Under the pieces are notes generated by a model that worked only from the letters and a program-made list of their open reading frames with translations, ran no database searches and had not been told where the DNA came from. Source: Cyclobacteriaceae bacterium (GTDB taxonomy: Bacteria; Bacteroidota; Bacteroidia; Cytophagales; Cyclobacteriaceae). Taken from it: 64,000 nt of DNA. Where the stretch lies: positions 267,521-331,520 of the forward strand of contig JAEUUF010000015.1 in assembly GCA_016787645.1 (NCBI GenBank), in the 5' to 3' direction. Numbering within the stretch: the stretch's first letter is position 1; each line of letters starts with the position of its first letter. Below are positions 17,790-26,025 of this stretch, in pieces. The translations under genes were made by a program, and so were the position numbers.

Positions 17790-18206
17790 CTAATTTAAGG
17801 TATTTAACAAATAGAAAACTCCATCAATTTCCTTTTGGTATGTTTCAATTGGAGGAGTAGGGAAAATAATATCCGGAAGCGGCAATTGGTTTTTGGCATA
17901 TGCATATGCCTCGTTCAGACCTGAGATAGCATCCTTATAACATTCATAGATGCTTTCTCTCGCTTTAATTTTATTCACGGGTATTTCATAAACTGACACT
18001 GCAGTAAGAACTTCATGCTCTTTTCTATCATAAAATTCGACAAGGATAAACTTCTTAGTAATTATCAGTTTCAGCTTGTTGTTGACAATAAATGGAGGTT
18101 CAGTTTTGAAATCAATCTTTGACTCGCCGGGGCCTGTGATAGCTGGAAAATCCAAGGCAGATAAATCATATTTTGTTCTGTATTGTCTTGCATTCATATC
18201 ATACAA
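17790..18206 (-). CDS. Hypothetical cytoplasmic protein of the array
   Basis: The 138-residue AT-rich gene product (MYDMNARQYRTKYDLSALDF) has no signal peptide and no membrane helix. The start could also be the Met at codon 4. The middle is basic and hydrophobic in alternation (NNKLKLIITKKFILVEFYD), suggesting a beta sheet, and the C-terminal half is helical. I do not recognise the family. Element E2 follows its start on the upstream side, as expected for one gene per cassette. Confidence 0.5.
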   Translation of the reverse strand: MYDMNARQYRTKYDLSALDFPAITGPGESKIDFKTEPPFIVNNKLKLIITKKFILVEFYDRKEHEVLTAVSVYEIPVNKIKARESIYECYKDAISGLNEAYAYAKNQLPLPDIIFPTPPIETYQKEIDGVFYLLNTLN

Positions 18207-18243
18207 TTTTTTTAAGATTTTCAGGAGTCGTGGCCAAGAATTG

Positions 18244-18345
18244 TCGCGAACGACCTGTATATGAGGCGTGCCAGGTCTAGGAGGCTTGTTAAAAACGCAG
18301 GAACAAGCCCGACTGGTGCGCGCTATCCCTGGTGTTGGCAGTCGT
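18244..18345 (-). repeat. Array element E2: ~100-bp imperfect palindrome
   Basis: The plus strand reads from tcgcgaacgacctgtatatg to ctggtgttggcagtcg. Terminal boxes are gcgaac / gttggc. An inner stem is formed by ggaggcttgtt and aacaagccc around a 12-bp loop. It shares the left arm with E1 (cgacctgt, gcgtgcc, aggaggcttg) and the right arm with E3 (gttggcag). It lies 2 bp beyond the stop of the HEPN-like gene. Confidence 0.65.
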
Positions 18346-18347
18346 GC

Positions 18348-19034
18348 TCAGACTCTACTTTTGAATTCATCCCGAGTCCATTCATCTCTCAATTTTTGTG
18401 TATAGACGTTCTTCTCAAAGCGAATACCACTCTCTATTCGCCGCAATAGTGACACTGAACCGGCAATACTGTTTGTATATTCAAATGCAACCGTAGAGTC
18501 TAAATACTTCGCAGAAATGCTGTTATACAAAGCATGTATCCTTCGCAGAATGCTTTCCAACTTGTCCCTCGTTGCTGGTTTTAGAGGTTCTGCACTTTGA
18601 GGATTTGAAACCAATTCATAATCCATATGTGCTATCCATCTGTTTCTCCAGTCTCGACAGAATTCTGATTCCTTAAGAATCTCCTTAAGGGAAGCTTCAA
18701 TTTTGATCCTAAACTCATTATCCGCAACTAATGGGCAAATGGATTTTAAGGTGATGTTCTTTTTTCCGTTGGTCGTTGGGGGGTCAGTAATTCTTGCAAC
18801 CCCAAGCAGCAAATTATCCCATAGAACTCTCTGAACAATATAGAAAAACAAGGAGGCAGCTTCATTCATTAGATCTATACGTGATTCCTTTGATCCGTAT
18901 AATTCTTTGAACTCTGTCCATTTGTAGGTGATCCAGACAATTTCATTGTAAAGTGAATAGAGTAGAGAACCGAACTCTGGTCCAAGTTTGCGAATCATTT
19001 CTGCCTTTACCTCTTCTGTTGTTTGTGTCGCCAT
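18348..19034 (-). CDS. HEPN-fold protein resembling AbiU2
   Basis: The 228-residue cytoplasmic, helix-rich protein carries YNEIVWITYKWTEFKELYG, then a conserved-looking segment LLLGVARITDPPTTNGKKN and a HEPN-type motif R130-N-R-W-I-A-H136 in FCRDWRNRWIAHMDYEL. HEPN domains with an R-x4-6-H motif are often RNases in abortive infection and toxin-antitoxin systems, and the AbiU2-like family has this layout. I call it by motif and overall resemblance, not by a search. No antitoxin partner is adjacent: its neighbours are separated by palindromic elements, so it may act alone as a cassette. Confidence 0.55.
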   Translation of the reverse strand: MATQTTEEVKAEMIRKLGPEFGSLLYSLYNEIVWITYKWTEFKELYGSKESRIDLMNEAASLFFYIVQRVLWDNLLLGVARITDPPTTNGKKNITLKSICPLVADNEFRIKIEASLKEILKESEFCRDWRNRWIAHMDYELVSNPQSAEPLKPATRDKLESILRRIHALYNSISAKYLDSTVAFEYTNSIAGSVSLLRRIESGIRFEKNVYTQKLRDEWTRDEFKSRV

Positions 19035-19262
19035 CTTGATTCAGAGCATGACTGCTAACGTTGTATATACTGCCATAATGCAGCATATGTCCTTATGATC
19101 AGGGTTCAAAAAGCCAACCAAGAGGGCTGATAACACTGAAAATTCATGAACCGTTGTTTGCTTGAAACCCAGCGTCGTTTAGTCGCTCTCGTTCCCCATC
19201 AGAACCAATATAGTTACTTTTTGATTGAAGTCCGATGAGCTTATGCCATCGCATTATGTCCG
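19035..19262. other. Non-coding array spacer with a degraded palindromic element
   Basis: About 230 bp without a credible gene. Near its left end the plus-strand word actgctaacgttgtatatac corresponds to the outer arm of the elements (GTTAGCAGT on the minus strand). The rest contains short inverted words (ataatgcagcat; gccatcgcattatg) but no full copy of E1-E3. Confidence 0.4.
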
Positions 19263-19380
19263 CCTACTGCCTCCACCGATACAACTCCGCCTCCGCCGCA
19301 ATAAACCCAAACGCGCAAAGTGCTTGCCGGTGCCCACTTGCTCAAAGATCGGCTTCGCCTTCGCGGAGTCGCCGTTGTAA
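19263..19380 (-). pseudogene. Fragment duplicating the 3' end of the TPR lipoprotein gene
   Basis: This 118-bp piece matches 20813-20930, the last ~38 codons plus stop of the TPR lipoprotein gene, at roughly nine bases in ten, with one single-base deletion that breaks the frame. It has no start and no upstream part of the gene. It lies 14 bp from the stop of the next array gene, so two array genes sit between direct copies of one gene end. Confidence 0.85.
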
Positions 19381-19394
19381 TAGGTAATAGAGGC

Positions 19395-20252
19395 CTACAC
19401 CGCCACTTCGCTTTTTTTGACTTTGGTTACTATTCCTACACCCAACCAATACAATAAAAGAAAGGGTATTCCTGGAATAAAGAATAGAAATAGAATTTCA
19501 AAGCCCTTCGGAATGTTCATTTGAGTAATATAAATGACAATGGCTGAGGCAAGGCCAACTAAACTAAATAGGATCGTCAATATCGGACTCCAGAGTTTGA
19601 TATGTTGTAAGCGGTATAGTTGTATGGAGAGCCATATCACTAATGAGAAATGAATGAGCCGTCCCACTGCTACAATAGTAATGACAGTCAGGTTGTCATA
19701 AGATTTGCCGAATTCTTCTGCATGGTTTCCATGGTCAATCCATTCTTTTAATGCCTCTGGGTACAAATAGTGATGCGTGAACTCCCAAATAGATTCCACG
19801 AAAGCAAGAATAAAAAGCAAGGTCATTATCAACCTCGCCACATTTTTTATTTCCAATGAATTCCTCTTCAATAAAACCAGGGGGAAGGTTCCAAAAAGTA
19901 GCGCGGCCAGGAAGAGAAAAATATACCGTAAATGTTCACGTTCGGGATGCTCAAGCATTTTTATACTGAGGTCAGGCGCTGCGGCTAAACCGGTTATTCC
20001 GATAATAGGACAAATCAGTAGAAAAAGTAATAGTCCGCTAACTAATAAACTGCCGAATGACTGTTTGTAATACTTTGAAACGGCCAAGGCAACAACAACA
20101 AAAACCAATGAAATAGCCGTCCAAATTATTACATAAGTCTTAAAGCTGTTCGAGTCAACATAAGGCGAATATTGGCCAATCGGAATTCCAACCAAAAAGG
20201 GGAGTATGACTAAAATGAGAGTCGTAAGAGTTAGCAATATTTTCTTTGTCAT
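19395..20252 (-). CDS. Multi-pass membrane protein of the array
   Basis: The 285-residue hydrophobic protein has about eight predicted membrane helices (for example TLTTLILVILPFLVGIPIG, IIWTAISLVFVVVALAV, FFIPGIPFLLLYWLGVGIV). No catalytic motif or transporter signature is visible. The start ATG 20252 is preceded by element E3. Its stop lies next to the duplicated gene-end fragment. AT-rich like the other array genes. Function unknown. Confidence 0.6.
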   Translation of the reverse strand: MTKKILLTLTTLILVILPFLVGIPIGQYSPYVDSNSFKTYVIIWTAISLVFVVVALAVSKYYKQSFGSLLVSGLLLFLLICPIIGITGLAAAPDLSIKMLEHPEREHLRYIFLFLAALLFGTFPLVLLKRNSLEIKNVARLIMTLLFILAFVESIWEFTHHYLYPEALKEWIDHGNHAEEFGKSYDNLTVITIVAVGRLIHFSLVIWLSIQLYRLQHIKLWSPILTILFSLVGLASAIVIYITQMNIPKGFEILFLFFIPGIPFLLLYWLGVGIVTKVKKSEVAV

Positions 20253-20300
20253 TTTAAGTTGTTCGATGTCCTGAGTTAATTATGGGGTGTTACTGAAATC

Positions 20301-20408
20301 ACTGCCAACGATCAGTGTATGCACACTGATCATCGAGTCGAAACGAAGTTAACTATTTATTTGACGAGCGAATTCCAGGTATGATGTCATCTAGAATGTT
20401 GGCGGTAG
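20301..20408 (-). repeat. Array element E3: ~105-bp imperfect palindrome
   Basis: The plus strand reads from actgccaacgatcagtgtat to tagaatgttggcggtagtg; terminal boxes GCCAAC / GTTGGC pair perfectly. The left part has a separate near-perfect palindrome (gatcagtgtatgcacactgatc). The middle carries aaacgaagttaactatttattt, matching the E1 tail. The element lies between two membrane-protein genes of the array. Confidence 0.65.
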
Positions 20409-20426
20409 TGCATTCCGATGAATAGG

Positions 20427-20729
20427 TTACCAAACAAGTGGCCAATTATCCTTTTCAAGATGTAGCGCTATACCTACATAGATCAAGTAACCAGTGAGAA
20501 TTGTCAGAGTTATGAAGCGAGTCTTGTTGGCCTTATAGATTCTGCAAACAATTGCGTAGACCAAACTAGAAAAGGCTGTAAGGATTGGTGGCCAGAATAG
20601 ATTTATTAAGCCCCCAAGCTCATAATGGCTCATATCAACTGTAGTAGCCAGCGACCAACAAATAAATCCTGCCAATAGGATAATCATTATTCCTGTACTA
20701 ATACTCGGGGTATTCTCTCTAGATGTCAC
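20427..20729 (-). CDS. Small membrane protein of the array
   Basis: The 100-residue product has three predicted helices (IMIILLAGFICWSLATTV; LFWPPILTAFSSLVYAIV; ITLTILTGYLIYVGIAL) and no other feature. Upstream on the minus strand lies another half-element (GTTGGCGGTAATGC, around 20745-20758), so this gene fits the pattern of one ORF per element. Family not recognised. Confidence 0.5.
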   Translation of the reverse strand: MTSRENTPSISTGIMIILLAGFICWSLATTVDMSHYELGGLINLFWPPILTAFSSLVYAIVCRIYKANKTRFITLTILTGYLIYVGIALHLEKDNWPLVW

Positions 20730-20813
20730 AAATATTCAGTTATTTGATTAGCATTACCGCCAACATCTTTATGTCCAGCGCATCAAATCTCGTAACTCGG
20801 CATTGATTATTTC

Positions 20814-21743
20814 CTACTCCCTCCACCGATACAACTCCGCCTCCGCCGCAATAAAACCAAACGCGCCAAAGTGCTTTCCGGCAACCACTTCCTCAAAGAT
20901 CGCCTTCGCCTTCGCGGAGTCGCCGTTGTACAGATACCAGTTGCCCACACCGTACCCCTGCGTGGCGAGGGATAAGTCGCGCTGCTCGGGGTCGGCGTCA
21001 GCGACGTGAAGAACCGAGTCGGGAGATAGTTTGCCCTGGTACATCAGGCAGCGCTTGTAATATGAGTCGTTCTCGATGATCTTCATGCCCTCGTGCACGT
21101 TGCCCACGATAGACTGCGCCAGCTCGGTCTTGCCCTGTCGCCGGTAAGTCATGTACATCCAGTCAACACAAGCCACCATCAAATCATCGTTGTCGCAGGT
21201 CTTCAGGCATTCAATATAAGCCTGCTCCGCCTTCGCGAAGTCGCCCTTGAGGTAGTAGGCGAGCGCAAGGTGATAGCGGATGTTGAACTGCAGCGTGGAG
21301 AGCGGTGTGTTGATCGCGTTGGGAATACCATCGGGTTCGATTTCAAGCGGAAAGCCAGCTGCCAACTGGTGCGCCTGCTCGAGGTCATCGATGGCGCGGT
21401 CAAACAGCCGCATGGAAATGTAACGATGTCCGCGGTGGCGATACAACTTGGCGCTCTTCGGGAATTTCTGGATGCCCTCCGTCAGGACATCCACGGCTTC
21501 CTGGTAACGCGAGAGATAACCGAGGCGTCGCCCGTACCAGATGTAGTTCTCTTCCGAAGGATCTGCCTCCCAGTTCGCTTTGGCAACGCGCAGGTTGCTG
21601 TCCAGCCGCGCCTGCACTTTGGCGGAACGGCTCGGCTCATAATAGGCTTTTCCCAGCAGGGAAATCACCACCGGGCTTTTCTTCTGCTCACCTGTCCCGC
21701 AGGCGGTGACAACTAACAAGAGGGCGAAGACCAGTCGATGCAT
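20814..21743 (-). CDS. TPR-repeat lipoprotein
   Basis: The 309-residue product starts with a lipoprotein signal (MHRLVFALLLVVTACGTG). Tetratricopeptide repeats are visible across residues 60-290, e.g. YLSRYQEAVDVLTEGIQKFP, SAKLYRHRGHRYISMRLFD and YLKGDFAKAEQAYIECL. TPRs mediate protein binding; the partner is not known. Base composition returns to the chromosomal norm here. Its final 118 bp are duplicated at 19263-19380. It lies 8 bp downstream of the amidohydrolase stop, so the two probably form an operon. Confidence 0.85.
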   Translation of the reverse strand: MHRLVFALLLVVTACGTGEQKKSPVVISLLGKAYYEPSRSAKVQARLDSNLRVAKANWEADPSEENYIWYGRRLGYLSRYQEAVDVLTEGIQKFPKSAKLYRHRGHRYISMRLFDRAIDDLEQAHQLAAGFPLEIEPDGIPNAINTPLSTLQFNIRYHLALAYYLKGDFAKAEQAYIECLKTCDNDDLMVACVDWMYMTYRRQGKTELAQSIVGNVHEGMKIIENDSYYKRCLMYQGKLSPDSVLHVADADPEQRDLSLATQGYGVGNWYLYNGDSAKAKAIFEEVVAGKHFGAFGFIAAEAELYRWRE

Positions 21744-21751
21744 AGGATGAG

Positions 21752-23335
21752 TTAGTTCATGCCCGGCTGTTTCAGGACGAAGCCGGCTTTGGTTTTTTCC
21801 GCATCAACGATCTTCTTCACGTCGGCGAGCAGCTTCTTCGCGTCATAGATGATACCATCTTTAACCGTGTAACTAATTCCGCCCACACGCTTCACGGTAT
21901 TATCGTCCATTAATTTGATCGCGCCCACACCGTATAGCACCTGCAGGTTTTCCAAAGGGTTCTGATCCACGATAACAAAGTCGGCCAGCTTGCCAATTTC
22001 AACGGAGCCAATTTCTTTTTCCATGCCGATTGCCTGCGCGCCATAAAGTGTCGCTGAACGGATTACTTCGAGGGGATGGAAGCCCGCCTCACGCAGCAGT
22101 TCCAGTTCGCGGATGTAGCCGAAGCCGTACAGCTGGAAGATAAAGGCGTTGTCTGAACCGGCGGTAACGCGACCGCCGCGGTTTTTGTATTCGTTCACGA
22201 AGGTCATCCAAAGACGGAAGTTTTCTTTCCAAGCCACCTCTTGTTCGGTTCCCCACGAGAACCAATACGATCCGTGCGCGATGCGGCTGGGTTGGTAGAA
22301 GGCCCAGAGTTTCGGCAACGTGTACATTTCATGCCACTCCTGGCGGCGGGCGCGGTGCAGATCGCGCGATGCTTCATAGGTGTCGAAGGTCGGGTCGAGC
22401 GTGAAATCCATCTTCAGCAAGGTGTCCATCACCGCGTTCCACTTGGGTGTAAATGGTGCCGCTGCTTGTTTCCAGAGACGACCGGCTTCTTCAAAACGAT
22501 TCTGTTCGTTGGAATAATTATAGTTGAGGGGATAGTTCTGCAGCGTTGAACTGGTCAGCATGGCCTCCGGCAAACCATACCAGTGTTCCATCGTGGTGAG
22601 ACCGGCGGCAGCTGATTGCACCACATTCCAGCGGGCCACACCGAGTTGCGCATGGTGACAAGCGCTGCGGAGGCCGAGGCGCTTGTTCTCGCGGAGCGCG
22701 GCGTCCATGACTTCGGGTGAAGCCCCAAAAAACTTGATGCCGTCGGCGCCTTTCATTTTGTTTTCATTCACCCATGCTTTTGCCTGCTCGGCATTGCGAA
22801 TCGGTTCCTTGGCACCTGAACCGAACGTCACGTAAGCTTTGATGCGGGGCGCGGTGATCAGGTTTTGTTCGCTTTTCTTTTTCTCATCGAGTACCCAGTC
22901 GATCCCGTTGCCGGAACCGGGCTCTCGGATGGTGGTGATACCGTGAGCCATCCAGAGTTTAAAGACATACTCCGCATCAGGGGCCTGGCCGCCGCCTATA
23001 TGTCCGTGCATATCCACAAAGCCAGGGAGGAGGTACATGCCTTCGCAGTTGAGTTCCTTTCCACCAGGTTCCAGCTTGATGCGATTGGACGAACTGGCCA
23101 TGCCGGGTGTAGGAAGGCCGAGGCTGGCGATGTTCACGATGCGATTTTGTTTGACGACGATATCGACCGGGCCCACGGGGGGCGCTCCGGTTCCGTCGAT
23201 CAGCATGACGCCGCGGATGATGAGCTGGGTATAGGGTCCGTCACCCTCCTTTACTTCGGGTGCTTTTTTTACTGCATCCTGCGCGCCGACGCGGAACGCC
23301 AGGGTCAGCAGGGTGACAACGATTATTTTTTTCAT
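21752..23335 (-). CDS. Secreted amidohydrolase-family protein
   Basis: The 527-residue enzyme has a signal peptide (MKKIIVVTLLTLAFRVGAQ) and the amidohydrolase (imidazolonepropionase/dihydroorotase-like) fold. Metal ligands are visible: H110 and H112 in GFVDMHGHIGG, further histidines in ACHHAQLG and TTMEHWYG, and the late Asp in TAGSDNAF. The N-terminal beta-sandwich (RGVMLIDGTGAPPVGPVDIVV) and the C-terminal GKLADFVIVDQNPLENL are typical. The substrate is unknown; secreted members often cleave cyclic amides or dipeptides. It is followed by the TPR lipoprotein. Confidence 0.9.
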   Translation of the reverse strand: MKKIIVVTLLTLAFRVGAQDAVKKAPEVKEGDGPYTQLIIRGVMLIDGTGAPPVGPVDIVVKQNRIVNIASLGLPTPGMASSSNRIKLEPGGKELNCEGMYLLPGFVDMHGHIGGGQAPDAEYVFKLWMAHGITTIREPGSGNGIDWVLDEKKKSEQNLITAPRIKAYVTFGSGAKEPIRNAEQAKAWVNENKMKGADGIKFFGASPEVMDAALRENKRLGLRSACHHAQLGVARWNVVQSAAAGLTTMEHWYGLPEAMLTSSTLQNYPLNYNYSNEQNRFEEAGRLWKQAAAPFTPKWNAVMDTLLKMDFTLDPTFDTYEASRDLHRARRQEWHEMYTLPKLWAFYQPSRIAHGSYWFSWGTEQEVAWKENFRLWMTFVNEYKNRGGRVTAGSDNAFIFQLYGFGYIRELELLREAGFHPLEVIRSATLYGAQAIGMEKEIGSVEIGKLADFVIVDQNPLENLQVLYGVGAIKLMDDNTVKRVGGISYTVKDGIIYDAKKLLADVKKIVDAEKTKAGFVLKQPGMN

Positions 23336-23405
23336 GGAATTTTTGATGATAGTTGAAAACTACCAAAAAACTCCAGCATTACCCGATGAATTTACCCCCG
23401 GGCGG

Positions 23406-23831
23406 CTAATCCTGTACAACAATGGTCCCCTGGCTCCTGATGATGGTCCATTTGTTGCCGTTCTTCTGGTAGATCCGCATGAACTTGGACTGGCCGATGA
23501 CGTGTCCTGACTTGGCTTTATTGAGCTGCTTCCCGGTCGTTACCCCGATATTCCCATAGACCCATGCCTTCACATCTTCGATGCTGATCAGGATGTGCGG
23601 ACTTCCGGAGAGGTGGAACTCAAGTACTCCGGCTTTGTCGACGGAATGACCGGAAGCCAGAATCCCTTGGTACCGGTCATCATAAATCGAGGAGATCTTG
23701 GCGGTATCGCGGTTGATGATAGCCTGAAGCCGTTCGTTTTCTATTCGAACCAGGACTTCTTCCTGGGACTCGGTTTGACTGAAACACGGCAGGCATACTA
23801 TGACCAACAAGGGCGCTAGCAGATGCTTCAT
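23406..23831 (-). CDS. Secreted NTF2-like (DUF4440/SnoaL-like) protein
   Basis: The 141-residue protein has a signal peptide (MKHLLAPLLVIVCLPCFSQ). An NTF2-like alpha+beta cone follows: VRIENERLQAIINRDTAKISSIYDDRY, then VKAWVYGNIGVTTGK and NKWTIIRSQGTIVV. Such proteins act as small-molecule binding or isomerase scaffolds and are too diverse for a specific call. It is divergent from the HerA-like gene. Confidence 0.82.
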   Translation of the reverse strand: MKHLLAPLLVIVCLPCFSQTESQEEVLVRIENERLQAIINRDTAKISSIYDDRYQGILASGHSVDKAGVLEFHLSGSPHILISIEDVKAWVYGNIGVTTGKQLNKAKSGHVIGQSKFMRIYQKNGNKWTIIRSQGTIVVQD

Positions 23832-23851
23832 AGGAGGGTGATTTTCTATAC

Positions 23852-23859
23852 CAAATTTA
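23852..23859 (-). promoter_or_regulatory. Putative -7 promoter element (TAAATTTG) for the NTF2-like gene
   Basis: The minus strand reads TAAATTTG, matching the Bacteroidota -7 consensus TAnnTTTG, 21 bp before the start codon. A convincing -33 TTG at the usual spacing is not seen, so support is partial. Confidence 0.4.
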
Positions 23860-23920
23860 CCGTTTTTGAAGTAGCTTTCTGAGACTTCTGTCAGTCGTAC
23901 AAGTCGTTTAAAGATGATTT

Positions 23921-25471
23921 ATGTCAAGAGTAAGATTTATCGAAACCATCCAGGCGTCATATGCTCCAACGGGAGCCTCTATCTATTTGGGAGCCGGCGT
24001 TTTTGAAAAGGAAATCGTTCCAGAAGCAAAAGTGAATCTTCCCTTGCGGATGATGAACCGTCACGGGCTCGTAACCGGGGCCACGGGCTCAGGAAAAACC
24101 CGGACACTGCAGTTGCTGGCGGAGCAGCTATCGGCGGCGGGAGTACCGGTCTTCATGCCCGACATGAAAGGCGATGTTTCCGGCATAGCGGCGGAAGGTG
24201 TGGTCAATGACAAGATCCGCGAGCGTGCGGCCGCCCTCGGGGTACCGTTTACGCCTTCAGCTTTCCCGGTGGAACTGTATTCGCTCAGCGGAAAACTCGG
24301 AGCGCAGATGAGGGCCACCGTAACAGAATTTGGACCGGTGTTGCTCAGCAAAGTTCTTGAACTGAACGAAGTACAGTCAAGCGTATTGATGATCATCTTT
24401 AAATACGCCGATGACAAGGACCTGCCCATTGTTGACCTCAATGACCTCAAGAAAGTTCTCAATTACCTTTCAGAAGGAACGGGAGCTGCGGAGATCAAGG
24501 AGACGTACGGCAAAATATCGCCCGCCACGGCGAGCACTATTTTGAGAAAGATTGTGGCGCTTGAGCAGCAGGGCGTGAACCAGATTTTTGGGGAGAAGTC
24601 GTTTGACATCGATGACCTCCTGGAGAAAGTAGATGGTCGCGGGGTCATCAGCTTGCTGAATGTTTCGGATGTACAATCCCAGCCGGCAATCTTCTCTACC
24701 TTCATGCTGGCCCTGCTGGCGGAGATTTACCAGTCGCTGCCCGAGGCCGGCGACCTCGACAAACCCAAACTGGTGTTCTTCCTCGATGAAGCGCACTTGT
24801 TGTTCAAGGATGCGCCCAAGGCGTTCATGGATCAGATCGAGCAGGTGATCCGGTTGATTCGCTCGAAGGGTGTGGGTGTCTTCTTTTGTACGCAGGTGAC
24901 CCAGGATGTTCCGGCCTCAGTCCTTTCTCAGCTCGGCAACCGGGTTCACCATGTCATCCGGGCGTTCACGCCCAACGATGTCAAAGATTTGAAGGATACG
25001 ATCCGGACGTTTCCCAAGTCGGAGTTTTATGACATGGAGCAGCAGTTTACCCAATTGGGTATCGGCCAGGCGTTCATTACCGTGTTGAATGAAAAAGGTA
25101 TTCCCACGGCCACGGTGGTTACGCACCTCGCGCCGCCGGCTTCCCGCATGGGGCCGCTCACCCCGCAAGAGTACCAGGGCCAGCTGGACCAATCGGAGCT
25201 GTACAAGAAATACAAAGACACGATTGACCCGCGAAGCGCCTTTGAAATTCTGAACGAGCGGGTACAGGCCATCCGCCAGGAGCAGGAAGCCAGCGCGCCG
25301 GCGGCCGCAAAAACTTCGGGCCGCCCTGCAAAACAAGAAAAGAGCACTTTTGAGGAAGTCATGTCTTCGCCAGTGGCGAAACAGGTCGGGCGGGAATTGG
25401 TGAGAGGGGTGTTTGGAATGTTGTTTGGATCAACGCCACGGCGTACCAGCACCCGTCGCCGGTATTATTGA
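23921..25471 (+). CDS. HerA-like/DUF853 P-loop ATPase (YjgR family)
   Basis: A 516-residue FtsK/HerA-superfamily ATPase. Walker A is GATGSGKTRT (residues ~52-61) and Walker B is LVFFLDEAHLLF, followed by the sensor-like TQVTQDVP. The C-terminal tail (STFEEVMSSPVAKQVGRELV, then RGVFGMLFG) is the conserved end of the YjgR/DUF853 family. The biological role of this family is not settled. It has no NurA partner nearby, so it is not the archaeal-type HerA-NurA resection pair. Confidence 0.9.
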   Translation: MSRVRFIETIQASYAPTGASIYLGAGVFEKEIVPEAKVNLPLRMMNRHGLVTGATGSGKTRTLQLLAEQLSAAGVPVFMPDMKGDVSGIAAEGVVNDKIRERAAALGVPFTPSAFPVELYSLSGKLGAQMRATVTEFGPVLLSKVLELNEVQSSVLMIIFKYADDKDLPIVDLNDLKKVLNYLSEGTGAAEIKETYGKISPATASTILRKIVALEQQGVNQIFGEKSFDIDDLLEKVDGRGVISLLNVSDVQSQPAIFSTFMLALLAEIYQSLPEAGDLDKPKLVFFLDEAHLLFKDAPKAFMDQIEQVIRLIRSKGVGVFFCTQVTQDVPASVLSQLGNRVHHVIRAFTPNDVKDLKDTIRTFPKSEFYDMEQQFTQLGIGQAFITVLNEKGIPTATVVTHLAPPASRMGPLTPQEYQGQLDQSELYKKYKDTIDPRSAFEILNERVQAIRQEQEASAPAAAKTSGRPAKQEKSTFEEVMSSPVAKQVGRELVRGVFGMLFGSTPRRTSTRRRYY

Positions 25472-25497
25472 GTATTGACCTATCTGTTACTACCGTT

Positions 25498-26019
25498 ATG
25501 AAACGAGTTATTGCGATAATCATTAGCGTGATGTCCTTGACTTCATTCGCCCAGGATCAAAGCACGGTATCAAAAGGTGATTTCGGTTTGGGCATTGGCC
25601 TGGACTACGGCGGATTTGGCGGGCGTGTGGCCTTTCATCCGGCGCCCAAGGTGGGGTTGTTCGGCGGGTTGGGTTATAACCTGGCCGGAGCGGGCTATAA
25701 CGTTGGCGCCGCCTGGCGGATTTCACCCGACAAGCAAACTTGCCCTACACTGGGCGTGATGTACGGGTATAATGGCGTGATTGTCGTGGAAGGCGCCAGC
25801 CAGTACAACAAAATTTATTATGGCCCTTCTTTGGCGGCAGGACTTGAGTTTCATTCCAAGAGGAAGAACGGTAATTATTTCAATGTGGAACTGGTGGTAC
25901 CCTTCAGGCCACAAGCCTTTACCGATGACCTCAACACGTTGAAGAACAACCCCGCCATTCAGTTCAAGAATGAGCCGTGGCCGGTAGCCATCAGCCTGGG
26001 GTATCATTGGGCGTTTTAG
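25498..26019 (+). CDS. Exported hypothetical protein, predicted outer-membrane barrel
   Basis: ATG 25498 is preferred because it opens a signal peptide (MKRVIAIIISVMSLTSFAQ); an upstream in-frame TTG overlaps the previous stop. The mature ~150 residues are rich in glycine and aromatics (FGLGIGLDYGGFGGRVAF, VGLFGGLGYNLAGAG) and end ISLGYHWAF, typical of a small outer-membrane beta-barrel. Not assigned to a known family. Confidence 0.65.
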   Translation: MKRVIAIIISVMSLTSFAQDQSTVSKGDFGLGIGLDYGGFGGRVAFHPAPKVGLFGGLGYNLAGAGYNVGAAWRISPDKQTCPTLGVMYGYNGVIVVEGASQYNKIYYGPSLAAGLEFHSKRKNGNYFNVELVVPFRPQAFTDDLNTLKNNPAIQFKNEPWPVAISLGYHWAF

Positions 26020-26025
26020 ATTGTC

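Noticed and set aside
15300-20812. Prophage or insertion sequence as the cause of the AT-rich block.
   Set aside because: No transposase, integrase, capsid or terminase-like gene occurs in the block, and no long terminal inverted repeats are seen; the repeated unit lies between genes instead.
23921-25471. HerA-NurA or SIR2-HerA phage defence system.
   Set aside because: The ATPase carries the conserved C-terminal end of the YjgR/DUF853 family and no nuclease or SIR2 partner is adjacent.
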